Shown: positions 35,739 through 43,426 of the stretch, one piece after another
Numbering within the stretch: position 1 is the first letter of the stretch
How the letters are laid out: the number at the start of each line of letters is the position of its first letter
DNA from: Chryseobacterium sp. MYb7
GTDB lineage: Bacteria > Bacteroidota > Bacteroidia > Flavobacteriales > Weeksellaceae
Length of the DNA: 64,000 bases
Assembly: GCF_002979455.1 (NCBI RefSeq)
Contig: NZ_PCOU01000011.1
Location: 62,001 to 126,000 of the forward strand
Reading direction: 5' to 3'
Translations under genes and position numbers: made by a program
The notes under the pieces: model-generated
The model's input: the letters and a program-made list of their open reading frames with translations, nothing else
Database searches by the model: none
Told to the model about the DNA's origin: nothing

Positions 35739-36382
35739 AACAATTCTTTATTATTGTTTATAGCATTTGCTAACAATTGTTACTGTTATTGTTACGTGTA
35801 TAAAAACAATATGTAAATGTCAAAATAGCATCTCACATATCTTTTTAAATCAGCATCTAAACAAACAAACCTGTAAGATGCATAATATCAAATAAATACA
35901 ACGCTTTAATAATTTTGCTAAAATTAAATTAAGACATTTCTATGATGCTTTTTATTGCTATTTAAGGGTTGTTTTCGCATTTAGCATCACTTTTGAAGGT
36001 ATATATTTGCTGTGTCCTGCTAATCCAAATGTTAATGCAATTGTCAATCCAAATGATAATCCAACTAAAAACAAATTGAAAACTAAAGCAAATTTTTTGC
36101 TATAATTTTTCTAATTTATTGTCTGTGATTTTGTAAAAAATAAGCCTGAAATGGCTGATTTCAGGCTGTTTATTGTAGTATTATGGTGCATCAAGGTTCT
36201 ATACTTACTGTATCAAATTATTTGAAGTTTTTGAAAGTCCATTTATTGTACTAAAATTGTACTAAACAGTAATAATTTTCACATTTTGATTAATCCAATT
36301 TTTAGGCTTTTTTCAACAGGAATCCTTTATTTACAGGGCTTTTTCGGGCTTTTTTATATCAATTACATTTTTTTACAATTAG
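35739..36382. other. Long non-coding region at the left edge of the Mu-like element
   Basis: No credible gene. Five GCATC-type sites lie at 35828, 35853, 35878 (reverse), 35944 (reverse) and 35984, a plausible transposase-binding array. Two near-identical 15-base repeats (AATCCAAATGTTAAT/AATCCAAATGATAAT) follow at 36022 and 36046. A terminator lies at 36140. Confidence 0.45.
36140..36170. terminator. Terminator near the element edge
   Basis: GCCTGAAAT and ATTTCAGGC around a 5-base loop, with A-rich sequence to the left and TGTTTATT to the right. Confidence 0.7.
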
Positions 36383-36727
36383 CTATCCCCTTAATACAAA
36401 CCGATCTTCGTCTGGATACCAATAAGTAGTCAAACATAATCCTAGAGTATCATTTTCATAAGATTTTATATAATCATCTAGATTACCGGAAGTACCAAAA
36501 GACACTACCCTTCCTGATTTTTTTTCTACTAAAAATGGAGCATTACCCACTAAGGATTTATTAAAATCTCCTGTTAAAATATATTCTTTTGAATTATAAC
36601 GGTAAATATTACCGTATGGTTTTTTGATAATACTTTCTGGATATATTATTACTTCAATATCACCATCCCCTCCTCTTTTTTTTAAATAACGCTCTGCTAT
36701 TTGTAGTAATTCTTTGTCTGTTAACAT
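36383..36727 (-). CDS. Imm35-like (YrhB domain) immunity protein, copy 2
   Basis: 114 residues, very similar to the gene at 37410 (shared NSKEYILTG and NKSLVGNAPFLVEKK). The family mark is the SLVGNAPFLVEKKSGRVVSFGT stretch found in YrhB/Imm35 proteins, which neutralise papain-fold toxins. Cytoplasmic. The copy is separated from the toxin by another gene and two terminators, so it may be an orphan immunity gene kept from an earlier toxin tip. Confidence 0.8.
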   Translation of the reverse strand: MLTDKELLQIAERYLKKRGGDGDIEVIIYPESIIKKPYGNIYRYNSKEYILTGDFNKSLVGNAPFLVEKKSGRVVSFGTSGNLDDYIKSYENDTLGLCLTTYWYPDEDRFVLRG

Positions 36728-36774
36728 AATTTTTTCAATTTTGTGTTGTTGTTTTTAAGTTGTTGAAAATAATA

Positions 36775-36802
36775 AAAACAGCAATAAAATTACTGCTGTT
36801 CT
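36775..36802 (-). terminator. Terminator after the 167-aa gene
   Basis: AACAGCA and TGCTGTT arms, followed by TTTATTATTTT on the minus strand. It resembles the hairpin at 37370. Confidence 0.7.
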
Positions 36803-36827
36803 CATTTTCATATTGGATATAATTTAT

Positions 36828-37331
36828 TTATAAGATTTTATTCTTCAAATATTTGTCATAAGTTTCTAAATAACTTAAAATAGATTTGGCAACGGTTTCA
36901 TAAGTTCCATCAAAAGGAATAGGTACATATTCATCATAGCCATAATCTTCATACATTTCGTCAGCAACTTCATTTTGAGTACGTATTTTATCAATTACTT
37001 TCGTTTTACCTATTACCGCTGTACTTGCATTTCTAAAAAGCATCCAATTAGTTATACCTGCTGGTTTAAAATTAACGATATATTGGGATATGCTAGAATT
37101 AATGACACTTAATAAAAATGTTTTTTCATTTATCATTGACTTTCTAAAATTACTACATGAAATTGCTCCTATTGGAAGCAAATAAAACCCATCAAACGAT
37201 TCATCTTGTTCATAAACGACTTCGACAGTTTCACATAAGATATTGTTTAATGCTTTTACAAATTCAGGATATTTATTAAATCCTACAATCTCCTTATCTT
37301 TTAGTTCTAATAATTTTATTGGTAACATCAT
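36828..37331 (-). CDS. Putative immunity protein, unknown family
   Basis: 167 residues, acidic, no signal or membrane segment. Composition and position between two Imm35-like genes of a toxin locus suggest an immunity protein for a toxin domain not present here (inference). A typical feature is the acidic EDYGYDEYVPIPFDG stretch. No domain recognised. Confidence 0.6.
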   Translation of the reverse strand: MMLPIKLLELKDKEIVGFNKYPEFVKALNNILCETVEVVYEQDESFDGFYLLPIGAISCSNFRKSMINEKTFLLSVINSSISQYIVNFKPAGITNWMLFRNASTAVIGKTKVIDKIRTQNEVADEMYEDYGYDEYVPIPFDGTYETVAKSILSYLETYDKYLKNKIL

Positions 37332-37369
37332 TTTTTTCAGTTTTGTGATTTTGAAGTATTAAAAATAAT

Positions 37370-37400
37370 AAAAAACAGCAGTAATTTCACTGCTGTTTCT
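37370..37400 (-). terminator. Terminator after Imm35-like copy 1
   Basis: AAACAGCAGT pairs perfectly with ACTGCTGTTT around a 6-base loop, followed by TTTATTATTTT on the minus strand. Confidence 0.8.
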
Positions 37401-37409
37401 ATTTTCATT

Positions 37410-37754
37410 TTACTTGTAATCAAACCGATCTTCATCGGGATACCAATATGTGTCTAAAGCTGTTGGTAATGTTCCATTTTCATAAGATGTTATATAATCT
37501 TCTAACCTTCCTGCAGTGCCGAAACCAACCACTCTCCCCGTTTTTTTTTCTACTAAAAATGGAGCATTCCCTACCAATGATTTATTAAAATTTCCGGTTA
37601 ATATATATTCTTTTGAATTATAAAAATAAATATTGCCATAAGGCTTTTTAATAATTTCATCTATGTATATCATAACCTCAATATCCTTACCTCGTTTGCT
37701 TAATCTTTGTAAATAACGTTCTGCTATTACTAGAGTCTCTTTGTCTGTTAGCAT
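37410..37754 (-). CDS. Imm35-like (YrhB domain) immunity protein, copy 1
   Basis: 114 residues with NKSLVGNAPFLVEKKTGRVV and a Tyr-Trp-Asp-rich end (DTYWYPDEDRF). Starts 6 bases after the toxin stop, so it is the cognate immunity protein by position. Imm35 proteins pair with papain-like toxin domains, which fits the toxin C-terminus. Confidence 0.85.
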   Translation of the reverse strand: MLTDKETLVIAERYLQRLSKRGKDIEVMIYIDEIIKKPYGNIYFYNSKEYILTGNFNKSLVGNAPFLVEKKTGRVVGFGTAGRLEDYITSYENGTLPTALDTYWYPDEDRFDYK

Positions 37755-37760
37755 AATATT

Positions 37761-40262
37761 CTATTGTTTTATTTGACCTGCTTTTGTGTACATAAACTTT
37801 TTATAATTCCTTTGGATAAAATTACCATATTCTCTTGTTTGAGCAAATATTACATATTCTCCTGTTTGACCGTCAAATAAATGTAACCTTTTTTCCTTTT
37901 TCACTGCTACAAAATAATGGCCATCAACTTTTCCACTTGGATAATATTTTTTAGCACCATAAATGATAGCAATTTCATTTTCTACTAATATACCTTCTTT
38001 TGCTAAGCTAGGAATTGTTGTTTCACCAAAGCGACCTCCTCCACATTTTGCTATTATGTCTTCAAACGGTTGAAATCCTGAAGGTTCAGCCACCCGCAAT
38101 TCACCTGTTTTAAGAAATCCTATTATAACTTCTACCACATTAGCACAATTCTCATAACCAACCTGCTTTATTACATTATTTACCAATTCATGGTTAAAGT
38201 AAGGCATTGCTTCTTTCATTTTTTCAAAAGGGTTTTTAATTATGGTATTTGAAAATTGTTTTTTTCCTACTATAAATGCTTTTACCTCTGCTTCAACGGT
38301 TGTTTCTACAATAGAAAAACCTGGTGGCACATGCCCACCCAAATGCTCCAGCTCTTCTACTAATTTTTCTCCCTGTAAATTACGCCATTTTTTGTAGAAC
38401 ATATGCATTTCTGCCTTGGTAAACTCTTCTATCACTTCACCTTTGTACACAAGAGCATAAGCATTTAAAAATTTCCCTTCCCTTTGTCCATATAAAAAAA
38501 TGACTCCATTTTCTGCCATGGTGTTACCAAGTGCTCTGTATTCCGCACCAAGAAAAATTTCCTTGGGTTCCAACACTTTTATCGTATTCCTTTGGAAGTT
38601 AGAAATATTGGTTTCCAGCACAGCTTTTAACACCAAAGTCTTAAGATAATTCTTAGCACTTCCGTCTGCCATTTTTGCGATCAGTTTGGCTGCTCCGCTA
38701 TAAAAACCGCCTACAACAGTTAAACCTGCCAATGCAATACCTCCCACCCTATAAATCTCTTCCCAGACTGCCAGAAATTCTGCTCCTCCTTCATATGTAG
38801 CAATTTCTTCTTTAAATGCCTGTACGGTAAGGTCAGCTCCTGCCAAAGAAATATCGGCGGCAGCCAGTAAAATAAAATAAGGGTTTCCGGTCGCGGCCAA
38901 TGTAGCAACACCAATTACAATAGCCACAAGATTAGCTGCAATACGGATATTCTGCTGCACAACCGCCCATTCTTCTGCATCTGCCAGTGCTTTCAGATAA
39001 ATAGCAGGCACCAGATAGGTTTCTTCTTTCTCTCCGCTGATATCTGTAAGATACACCATATCCAGAGGGTGAAACTGTGTCCCTTCATCCAGATCTTCTG
39101 TAACGTTCTCCGTTGCATTGGGATCACCTTCTTTTGGGACAATTTTCACATTTCGCTGTACCTCTTTTTGTTGCTGCAAGAAAAAAGTATCCCTGTACTG
39201 ATCATTACTGCCCTGGAAAATGCCCCTTTCCAGAATATCACTGTTTATTGTATAGCCTTTTCCAATGGTAAAAGATTTTGCTTCTTTTTTCCGCTTGTCA
39301 TTATTGGCAAACATTGAAAACAGCATCATGATATTGGCCAGAATCATCCGGTTGGTTTGCATCTTACCATCATACTCCGTGCTCCCGTCTAAATTGTAAT
39401 AGATCCTGTTCAGTTTATCCGGATTTTCGCGGAAATAGGCGAGCACAGGAACCGGATCTCCAATGGCTTTGAAAACCTGTATCACTGCCGAACTGCTGTC
39501 TTTGAAAATATCCGAATCATCACCATTTGAAAGGATTTCAAGATGATTAAAAAGCCTCAGATTGTCAATATGCTCAGAAAGTCCAGACAAAATAGTTTCA
39601 GGAATGTTTTCGTAGATGAATTTCAGAGATTCAGAATTTTCATGCTTTTTGAGCGCATCTGCGAAGTTTTTCAGAAAGTATTTATAATCATCATCATAGT
39701 TATCAATATCACCATAGCCTAATACTATATTTAAATCTCTGAATTCCTGATAAGAACAGGTTTCCAAAATAATTGCTTTTTCGGCGCTTTGACCATACAA
39801 AAAATTGATCCTGTAATAGATTTTTTTCTTGTTCACAGCGATCTCCTGAGTTATTTGTGTCTTATTCCATTTCACAGATACATTTTCTGCTTTTGAATTC
39901 AGATAAGCTTTCAGCCTGATGAAATTTTTGCCTGGAAGAGATATGCTTTTATTTTGAGTATTGGATTGGTACTCATTCGGATTGTATTCCAACATATAAT
40001 CCCGCATCCCGCTGTTTGCATATTTAATTTTTGAAACCAGAAGTTCAAGGTTAATATATTCATCCGTCTGCCAGTCTGTAATATCTGAAACCGAAGACGA
40101 AGCTGGTGGTAAAGAGGTTTCTTTTTGTAAATCTGTGGGTTGTTTTAATGTTTTGCTAAAAAAAGATTCACTGGACAGCAAATGATTTGATAAAGACTGC
40201 AGGGTTCTTTTACTCGTTTCATCGAAGTCGTCAAAATCGTTAAAATAATTGTCATAGTTCAT
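37761..40262 (-). CDS. Polymorphic toxin with C-terminal papain-fold (Tox-PL-like) domain
   Basis: 833 residues without a signal peptide. An unrecognised N-terminal region (1-430) is followed by a hydrophobic Ala/Gly-rich part (about 440-525), as in many polymorphic toxins, a linker, and a toxin tip (about 675-833). The tip has a papain-like triad: C706 (YENCANVV), H782 (DGHYFVAV) and D797 (LFDGQTGEY), as in the glutamine-deamidase/protease toxin class. The tip is more AT-rich than the rest, which suggests tip exchange. The lack of a signal peptide points to a contractile (T6SS-like) export route (inference). Confidence 0.8.
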   Translation of the reverse strand: MNYDNYFNDFDDFDETSKRTLQSLSNHLLSSESFFSKTLKQPTDLQKETSLPPASSSVSDITDWQTDEYINLELLVSKIKYANSGMRDYMLEYNPNEYQSNTQNKSISLPGKNFIRLKAYLNSKAENVSVKWNKTQITQEIAVNKKKIYYRINFLYGQSAEKAIILETCSYQEFRDLNIVLGYGDIDNYDDDYKYFLKNFADALKKHENSESLKFIYENIPETILSGLSEHIDNLRLFNHLEILSNGDDSDIFKDSSSAVIQVFKAIGDPVPVLAYFRENPDKLNRIYYNLDGSTEYDGKMQTNRMILANIMMLFSMFANNDKRKKEAKSFTIGKGYTINSDILERGIFQGSNDQYRDTFFLQQQKEVQRNVKIVPKEGDPNATENVTEDLDEGTQFHPLDMVYLTDISGEKEETYLVPAIYLKALADAEEWAVVQQNIRIAANLVAIVIGVATLAATGNPYFILLAAADISLAGADLTVQAFKEEIATYEGGAEFLAVWEEIYRVGGIALAGLTVVGGFYSGAAKLIAKMADGSAKNYLKTLVLKAVLETNISNFQRNTIKVLEPKEIFLGAEYRALGNTMAENGVIFLYGQREGKFLNAYALVYKGEVIEEFTKAEMHMFYKKWRNLQGEKLVEELEHLGGHVPPGFSIVETTVEAEVKAFIVGKKQFSNTIIKNPFEKMKEAMPYFNHELVNNVIKQVGYENCANVVEVIIGFLKTGELRVAEPSGFQPFEDIIAKCGGGRFGETTIPSLAKEGILVENEIAIIYGAKKYYPSGKVDGHYFVAVKKEKRLHLFDGQTGEYVIFAQTREYGNFIQRNYKKFMYTKAGQIKQ

Positions 40263-40602
40263 TGCTTAAAATTTTAGGTTAATAAAAATTCAGCATGAAA
40301 ATCGAAACAAAGTTTAGGGAAAAAATTCAAATATCGGATCAGGATTATCTTTAATTTTAAATTCTATATAACATCCGGCACAGAATATTCCTTACTTTGG
40401 TATTGAATTTCATATTTGTATTTTATTGTTACAAATATCAATGCGGAAAGCGACAGAACTTGACGTATTAAAATTTAAAGGCAAGCGTTACTTAATTTTT
40501 GAAATCTTAGTTAATATTATAAACAGATCAATCAAAGTGGCTATGGTTGAAACACATCTTATAAATAAGTCTGAATATATAGTTGTGATTATTAGAAACG
40601 AA
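40263..40602. other. Intergenic, no gene seen
   Basis: About 340 AT-rich bases between the toxin start and the tRNA terminator. It should hold the toxin promoter, but no clear TAnnTTTG box was found on the minus strand. Confidence 0.4.
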
Positions 40603-40635
40603 AAATCCCTCCGTAATCAGATTACAGAGGGATTT
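40603..40635 (-). terminator. Terminator of tRNA pair, copy 1
   Basis: AAATCCCTC and GAGGGATTT arms with inner GTAAT/ATTAC pairs and a T run on the minus strand. Confidence 0.75.
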
Positions 40636-40636
40636 G

Positions 40637-40720
40637 TACCCCAGACGGGACTTGAACCCGTACGTCCTTGCGGACACAGGATTTTAAGTCCTGCGTGTCT
40701 ACCAGTTCCACCACCAGGGC
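40637..40720 (-). tRNA. tRNA-Leu (UAA), copy 1
   Basis: 84 bases, class II with a long variable arm. Anticodon loop CTTAAAA between GCAGGA and TCCTGT gives anticodon TAA; T arm GGTTCAAGTCC; acceptor GCCCTGG pairs with CTGGGGT using G-T pairs. CCA is not encoded. Identical to the copy at 41001. Confidence 0.93.
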
Positions 40721-40797
40721 ATGGTGTGGGTAAAAAAAAAGATTCGAACCAGAGGTTCCAACCTTCTCAATGATTCTAAAAGACTCTTTTAGAATAG

Positions 40798-40879
40798 TGC
40801 GGATGAAGGGACTCGAACCCCCACGCCTCACGGCACCAGATCCTAAGTCTGGCGTGGCTACCAATTACACCACATCCGC
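40798..40879 (-). tRNA. tRNA-Leu (UAG), copy 1
   Basis: 82 bases, class II. Acceptor GCGGATG/CATCCGC, anticodon loop ACTTAGG gives TAG, T arm GGTTCGAGTCC, discriminator A. Precedes tRNA-Leu(UAA) on the same strand. Confidence 0.93.
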
Positions 40880-40966
40880 AGATTTACCATTCTCTTTTTA
40901 CAGATTCCGGCTATATTTCTTACAAATATAAAATATTTTATTTAAAGAACACTCTCTATTAAAACA

Positions 40967-40998
40967 AAAAACCCTCCGTAAGATATTACAGAGGGTCT
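40967..40998 (-). terminator. Terminator of tRNA pair, copy 2
   Basis: ACCCTC and GAGGGT arms with inner GTAA/TTAC pairs; related to, but not the same as, the hairpin at 40603. Confidence 0.65.
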
Positions 40999-41000
40999 TG

Positions 41001-41084
41001 TACCCCAGACGGGACTTGAACCCGTACGTCCTTGCGGACACAGGATTTTAAGTCCTGCGTGTCTACCAGTTCCACCACCAGGGC
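41001..41084 (-). tRNA. tRNA-Leu (UAA), copy 2
   Basis: Identical in sequence to the gene at 40637-40720; same anticodon TAA and cloverleaf. Confidence 0.93.
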
Positions 41085-41161
41085 ATGGTGTGGGTAAAAA
41101 AAAAGATTCGAACCAGAGGTTCCAACCTTCTCAATGATTCTAAAAGACTCTTTTAGAATAG

Positions 41162-41243
41162 TGCGGATGAAGGGACTCGAACCCCCACGCCTCACGGCAC
41201 CAGATCCTAAGTCTGGCGTGGCTACCAATTACACCACATCCGC
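41162..41243 (-). tRNA. tRNA-Leu (UAG), copy 2
   Basis: Identical in sequence to the gene at 40798-40879; first tRNA of the leftward cluster. Confidence 0.93.
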
Positions 41244-41422
41244 TGGTTTTTTTATACTGTAAGTTTTAAAGAGCTTGCTTCGTTTTTGTGAGTGCAAATA
41301 TAGGACAATTTCCTTTAGCACCAAACTTTTCAGAAAAAAATATTAAAATTTCTACATTTTTTTTTCACGGCACCTTTTATTACATTTCATTTTCTTACTT
41401 TTACATCGTTAATATTTACGAT

Positions 41423-41800
41423 ATGGAATTACAAGGAACGGTAAAGAAACTTTTTGATGCTCAAACATTTGCGAGCGGGTTTCAAAAAAGAGAAATGGTT
41501 ATTTTAACTCAAGAACAGTATCCACAGCCGATAAACATAGAATTTTTATCTGATAAAATCAGTTTATTAGATAACCTTAGAGAAGGAGAAAACGTAAAGG
41601 TAGGAATCAATATCAGAGGTAGAGAATGGGTTTCTCCTCAGGGTGAGACGAAATACTTTAACTCTATTACAGGATGGAGAGTAGAGAAAGTTTCTGAAAA
41701 TGCTTCAGAACCTACTCAGGCTATGCCTCAGCAGTCCGCATCTCCCGTTTCTAACGAAAATCCGTTTGCCGGAGACGATGATGATGATTTACCTTTCTAA
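41423..41800 (+). CDS. DUF3127 family OB-fold-like protein with SSB-like acidic tail
   Basis: 125 residues from Met at 41423 (MELQGTVKKLFDAQTF); the frame is open upstream but non-coding. The DUF3127 core (about 1-88) has GTVKKL, FQKREMVILTQEQYPQ and INIRGREW, an OB-fold-like strand pattern. A Gln/Ser/Pro linker (about 93-112) leads to an acidic C-terminus, FAGDDDDDLPF, almost the same as the protein-docking tip of single-stranded DNA-binding proteins (DDDIPF). Suggests a nucleic-acid-binding protein that recruits partners by its tail (inference). Confidence 0.83.
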   Translation: MELQGTVKKLFDAQTFASGFQKREMVILTQEQYPQPINIEFLSDKISLLDNLREGENVKVGINIRGREWVSPQGETKYFNSITGWRVEKVSENASEPTQAMPQQSASPVSNENPFAGDDDDDLPF

Positions 41801-41860
41801 TTAAAGAATAAAGATCAAATATAAATCCTGCTTTTTGAAGTGGGATTTTTTTTCTAAAAA

Positions 41861-42514
41861 ATGGTTCGATTAGACGAAAACGAGATTTCATTTCCCGACC
41901 CTGAGCTGCATGAGGGGCATGAGGGAGTAGTTGCTTTTGGGGGCGACCTGTCTGTAGAACGTATTTGGTTTGCCTACCAATTGGGTATTTTTCCCTGGTA
42001 CAATCCTGGAGAAGAAATTCTCTGGTGGTGCCCGGATCCAAGGTTTGTTTTGATTCCGGAAGAATTAAAGGTTTCAAAATCTATGAGAAAGATACTGAAC
42101 AAAAATGTTTTTACTTTCTCAGAAAATCAAAATTTCAGGGAAGTAATCAGAAACTGTCAGCAGGCAACAAGAAAAGGACAGTCAGGTACATGGCTTTCTG
42201 ATGAACTGATGGATTCTTTTATCCAGCTTCATGAATATGGTCTGGCCAAAAGCATTGAAGTGTGGAAAGAAGGAGAGCTTGTAGGTGGCTTTTATGGGTT
42301 ACAAATCGGGAATGTTTTTTGTGGAGAAAGTATGTTTGCTAAGGTAAGCAATGCTTCCAAAGCAGGATTTATTCATTTTGTAGAAAGCAACAAAGACAAA
42401 TTCGAACTCATTGACTGCCAATCACATACCGAGCATCTTGAAAGCCTGGGTGCAAAAATGATTCCTAAAAAAGAGTTTCTAAAAATCTTACACGAAAATA
42501 ATGAACGCAGATAA
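41861..42514 (+). CDS. aat: Leucyl/phenylalanyl-tRNA--protein transferase
   Basis: 217 residues, normal length. Conserved stretches are FPDPELHEGHEGVVAFGGDL, WFAYQLGIFPWYNPGEEILWW and the late GFYGLQIGNVFCGESMFAKVSNASK. The enzyme adds Leu or Phe to proteins starting with Arg or Lys, marking them for ClpAP (N-end rule). Its last 14 bases overlap the DMT transporter start. Confidence 0.95.
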   Translation: MVRLDENEISFPDPELHEGHEGVVAFGGDLSVERIWFAYQLGIFPWYNPGEEILWWCPDPRFVLIPEELKVSKSMRKILNKNVFTFSENQNFREVIRNCQQATRKGQSGTWLSDELMDSFIQLHEYGLAKSIEVWKEGELVGGFYGLQIGNVFCGESMFAKVSNASKAGFIHFVESNKDKFELIDCQSHTEHLESLGAKMIPKKEFLKILHENNERR

Positions 42515-43379
42515 AGAAAAATGGGTTCTTCTGATTATCCTGAGTATTATCTGGGGATCATCTTTTATTCTGATTAAAAAATCCCTGGAGCATTTTAATC
42601 CGTATCAGGTAGGCTCTTTAAGGGTTCTTATTGCCGGGATTATTTTACTTCCGGTTGCGATTTCCAATTATAAGCTTTTCCCTAAAAAACATCTGAAGTG
42701 GCTCATTTTGGCTGCTTTTACAGGGAGTTTTATCCCAATGTTCCTGTTCCCGATTGCGGAAACTGAGGTGAGCAGCAGTATTGCAGGGATTATCAATTCA
42801 ATGATGCCTATTTTCGTGATTATTGTAGGTGGATTGGTATGGAAATTCGAAACGACCAAAAAACAGATTATAGGAACGTTAATAAGCTTCACAGGAGTCT
42901 GCATTCTGGCTTTTGGTGATGGTGACAGTGGAGAATTGAAAATGATTCCCATATTGCTGCTGTTATTGGCTACTCTATGTTACGCAATGAGCACAACCAC
43001 TGTAAAATCAAAACTTATGGAAGTTTCCTCCACAGTCTTATCTGCTTTTGTATTCTCATTTGTTTTATTATTTCCGTCCGTTATAGCATTGACAAGTACA
43101 GGATTCTTTTCGGAATTCAGCTTTTCAAAAGATAACCTGATGGGGCTTATGTTTGTGAGTCTCCTATCTGTTTTCGGAACCGGCCTGGCAATGACAATGA
43201 ATTATCGTCTGCTGAAGGTTTCCTCTCCTCTTTTCGCTTCCACAGTTACTTTAATAATGCCTATAGTAGCTATTATCTGGGGAATTTTAGATGGTGAAAA
43301 GCTGACTTATTTACAATTTATAGGAGCAGGAATTATTATTGGAGGCCTTATCTTTTTAAGAACAAATCCAAAAAAATAA
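42501..43379 (+). CDS. EamA/DMT family transporter
   Basis: 292 residues, ten membrane segments in two EamA repeats (about 8-140 and 150-288). Early mark IIWGSSFILIKKSLE. Likely exports metabolites or amino acids; substrate unknown. Starts inside the end of aat, so the two are translationally coupled. Confidence 0.9.
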   Translation: MNADKEKWVLLIILSIIWGSSFILIKKSLEHFNPYQVGSLRVLIAGIILLPVAISNYKLFPKKHLKWLILAAFTGSFIPMFLFPIAETEVSSSIAGIINSMMPIFVIIVGGLVWKFETTKKQIIGTLISFTGVCILAFGDGDSGELKMIPILLLLLATLCYAMSTTTVKSKLMEVSSTVLSAFVFSFVLLFPSVIALTSTGFFSEFSFSKDNLMGLMFVSLLSVFGTGLAMTMNYRLLKVSSPLFASTVTLIMPIVAIIWGILDGEKLTYLQFIGAGIIIGGLIFLRTNPKK

Positions 43380-43399
43380 AATCATATTATAAATTAAAT

Positions 43400-43407
43400 T
43401 ATATTTG
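43400..43407 (+). promoter_or_regulatory. Minus-7 box TATATTTG
   Basis: TAnnTTTG match 20 bases before the lipoprotein start. Confidence 0.5.
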
Positions 43408-43426
43408 GGTGATTTAACTTATAACT

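Larger units (their letters stand above)
27011..36000. mobile_element. Reduced Mu-like transposable element (ends not resolved)
   Basis: It contains a repressor (35112), an HTH gene (34847), a small gene (34696), a MuA-like DDE transposase (32621), a MuB-like ATPase (31675), three small genes, an HTH protein, a phage tail-hub (gpD-like) gene, an HNH-like gene and a SieB-like gene, nearly all leftward. Gene order matches the early region of Mu-type phages. No terminase, portal, capsid, sheath or tail-tube gene is present, so it is a remnant or a non-phage transposon. The right end is judged only from gene content; the left end lies after 35738. Confidence 0.65.
40634..40879. repeat. 246-bp direct repeat with two tRNA-Leu genes, unit 1
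   Basis: Identical base for base to 40998-41243, including the spacer between the two tRNAs. The offset is 364 bases. Confidence 0.9.
40998..41243. repeat. 246-bp direct repeat with two tRNA-Leu genes, unit 2
   Basis: Second exact copy of the tRNA-Leu pair and its spacer. Confidence 0.9.

Noticed and set aside
36022..36060. 15-base direct repeats giving an ANPNVNAIVNPNDNPTKNK-like reading
   Set aside because: The frame has no start codon and is short; it may be a relic, but the evidence is too thin to call a pseudogene.
36240..36360. TTGTACTAAA direct repeat and GGGCTTTTT repeat as a possible integrase attachment site
   Set aside because: No integrase gene or matching second copy in the window.
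36775..37400. Two similar hairpins considered as a CRISPR-like or integron-type repeat pair
   Set aside because: Only two copies, each directly after a gene and followed by a T run on the coding strand, so ordinary terminators explain them.
40426..40773. 115-residue rightward ORF
   Set aside because: Its second half runs antisense through tRNA-Leu(UAA); no coding character in the first half.
40622..41228. Two 80-residue ORFs with almost identical sequence on the minus strand
   Set aside because: They are readings through the duplicated tRNA-Leu genes, not proteins.
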